A stretch of 6,239 bases of DNA. Source: Methanosarcinales archaeon. Its GTDB lineage: Archaea > Halobacteriota > Methanosarcinia > Methanosarcinales > Methanocomedenaceae. A model generated the notes under the pieces. That model had not been told where the DNA came from and ran no database searches. It saw only the letters and a program-made list of their open reading frames with translations. Numbering within the stretch: position 1 is the stretch's first letter; every line of letters begins with the position of its first letter. The stretch is from assembly GCA_013330355.1 (NCBI GenBank), contig DUIM01000025.1, positions 1 to 6,239 on the forward strand. Reading direction: 5' to 3'. Made by a program: the position numbers and the translations under genes. Of this stretch, positions 5,779 to 6,239 are shown piece by piece.

Positions 5779-5857
5779 GGCACAGGTCGAGCGTAAACAC
5801 ATGGTCAGGCGAAATGAAGTTCCAGTTGGGCCTGAGGCTGAAGTCACAGAAGAGTAA
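5777..5857 (+). CDS. Doubtful 26-codon ORF behind a TATA-like box
   Basis: The ORF encodes 26 residues, MAQVERKHMVRRNEVPVGPE then AEVTEE: a basic first half and an acidic end. GATATATAAA lies at 5737-5746, so transcription would start near 5765-5770, only about 10 nt before the ATG. There is no clear Shine-Dalgarno. A competing ATG at 5769, in another frame, opens 30 codons ending at 5861; both ATGs come from the tandem GCACGCAT copies. I recognise no family. The TATA box may equally serve an untranslated RNA. Confidence 0.18.
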   Translation: MAQVERKHMVRRNEVPVGPEAEVTEE

Positions 5858-5918
5858 GTGAGACGACGGCAGTAAAAGACTATTGGAAGTTATCGCATAT
5901 TCAAGCGGAAAACTTTAA

Positions 5919-6014
5919 CAATACTTTTCAAGATGTGGTGATTGTGTGTTTTTAGCAAACCACATGGACAGGGTCACCTGCGGTAAGTGCAGGTACACTG
6001 AATTTAAGAAATGA
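5919..6014 (+). pseudogene. Startless zinc-ribbon-like fragment
   Basis: After a TAA at 5916-5918 the frame is open to TGA at 6012-6014 and reads with the pattern CX2CX11CX2C: RCGDC, then a linker FLANHMDRV, then [12 protein letters not shown]. The cysteine codons are at 5934, 5943, 5979 and 5988. No ATG, GTG or TTG precedes the first cysteine within the open stretch, so it cannot make an intact zinc ribbon as it stands. It may be the remnant of a small zinc-ribbon gene, a frameshifted gene, or chance. The same bases form one arm of a long inverted repeat, which is a competing explanation. Confidence 0.25.
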
Positions 6015-6043
6015 TACTGACTTTTAGCTCACTTTCCGCAGGT
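5976..6043. repeat. Long near-perfect inverted repeat with an alternative inner hairpin
   Basis: ACCTGCGGTAAGTG at 5976-5989 pairs with CACTTTCCGCAGGT at 6030-6043 in 13 of 14 positions (one T-T mismatch), enclosing 40 nt. The same left arm can instead fold locally: ACCTGC (5976-5981) with GCAGGT (5989-5994), a 6-bp stem. A further hairpin lies just upstream: TGTG-t-GTTT (5943-5951) with AAACCACA (5957-5964). Mutually exclusive stems of this type occur in regulatory RNAs, but no known class is recognised. Confidence 0.6.
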
Positions 6044-6064
6044 TTCTACAAAAATTCAATAATT

Positions 6065-6103
6065 TCTTCTGATAGCGTTTCTGTCAATTATATGCTCAGA
6101 AGA
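6065..6103. repeat. 8-bp inverted repeat
   Basis: TCTTCTGA at 6065-6072 and TCAGAAGA at 6096-6103 are perfect inverse copies with 23 nt between. The function is unknown. Confidence 0.5.
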
Positions 6104-6196
6104 GACTGTCGGAAAAATGATCAAAACGGGATATCTTGAATATTATTTGAAAGCAAAACGCTATGATGAGGCGTGCTGCATTTATTCCATAAGTTT

Positions 6197-6221
6197 AAAT
6201 GTCTCGAAATGTGGACATTTC
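6197..6221. repeat. Overlapping AAATGT/ACATTT palindromes
   Basis: GAAATGT (6206-6212), GG, ACATTTC (6215-6221) form a 16-bp near-continuous palindrome. A second copy of AAATGTC at 6197-6203 can pair with GACATTT at 6214-6220. Two direct half-sites facing one inverse half-site could be operator-like, or chance in AT-rich DNA. Confidence 0.45.
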
Positions 6222-6239
6222 CAACAGTTTCCATGAAAT

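Larger units (their letters stand above)
5554..6239. other. Long spacer without a convincing gene
   Basis: These 686 bases hold no ORF of normal gene length. They contain the nfnAB promoter region (5600-5655), a 10-bp palindrome TTCTTAAGAA (5683-5692), a plus-strand TATA-like box (5737-5746) ahead of a tandem GCACGCAT repeat and a 26-codon ORF, a startless zinc-ribbon-like fragment (5919-6014), a long inverted repeat (5976-6043), a further 8-bp inverted repeat (6065-6072 with 6096-6103) and overlapping palindromes at 6197-6221. Short open stretches occur in several frames, so decayed coding DNA, a small RNA locus, or both are possible. Confidence 0.6.

Noticed and set aside
6163..6169. ATGATGA, a perfect C-box sequence of C/D guide RNAs
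   Set aside because: No CTGA D box follows within the normal distance, and no C'/D' pair is visible.
5554..6239. tRNA, CRISPR array or insertion sequence in the spacer
   Set aside because: No T-arm consensus with an acceptor stem, no regularly spaced repeats, and no transposase frame or terminal repeats bounded by a target duplication were found.

Overview
The window looks archaeal, most likely a methanogen-lineage euryarchaeon (Methanosarcinales or an ANME relative is my best guess; the rank below Euryarchaeota is inference). The reasons are: an archaeal-type KptA with an N-terminal zinc-binding motif, an archaeal RtcA, AT-rich intergenic DNA with BRE/TATA-like promoters and oligo-T terminators, GTG and TTG starts, and a leaderless-looking gene. 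No rRNA, tRNA, CRISPR array or insertion sequence is visible.

Layout. (1) 1-70: AT-rich promoter of kptA. (2) 71-697, plus strand: kptA, an NAD+-dependent RNA 2'-phosphotransferase. (3) 692-3087, minus strand: a translationally coupled pair, a single-cysteine flavoprotein of the NADH oxidase / CoA-disulfide reductase family followed by rtcA, an RNA 3'-terminal phosphate cyclase. The tails of kptA and rtcA converge and overlap by 6 bp. (4) 3088-3331: a 244-bp intergenic spacer with an oligo-T terminator, a very good BRE/TATA on the minus strand and, at the predicted transcription start, a 10-bp GC-rich hairpin with a C-rich loop. This is a candidate small RNA or structured leader. (5) 3332-5553, minus strand: a tightly overlapping two-gene operon for an NfnAB/SudBA-type ferredoxin:NADP oxidoreductase. 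(6) 5554-6239: about 690 bp with no convincing gene. It holds the nfn promoter, a TATA box followed by a 26-codon ORF, a zinc-ribbon-like fragment with no start codon, a 14-bp inverted repeat (13 pairs) and overlapping short palindromes at the end.

How the genes fit. NfnA/NfnB would exchange electrons among NADH, NADPH and ferredoxin. The Nox-like flavoprotein probably oxidises NAD(P)H with a thiol, disulfide, O2 or peroxide acceptor. KptA consumes NAD+ to remove RNA 2'-phosphates and RtcA remodels RNA 3' ends using ATP. The window therefore pairs two RNA-end enzymes with pyridine-nucleotide redox enzymes. The coupling of rtcA to a redox enzyme is seen directly; a functional link is inference. 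I see no clearly new multi-gene system. The strongest unexplained signals are the promoter-hairpin element at 3175-3290 and the structured spacer at 5700-6239.
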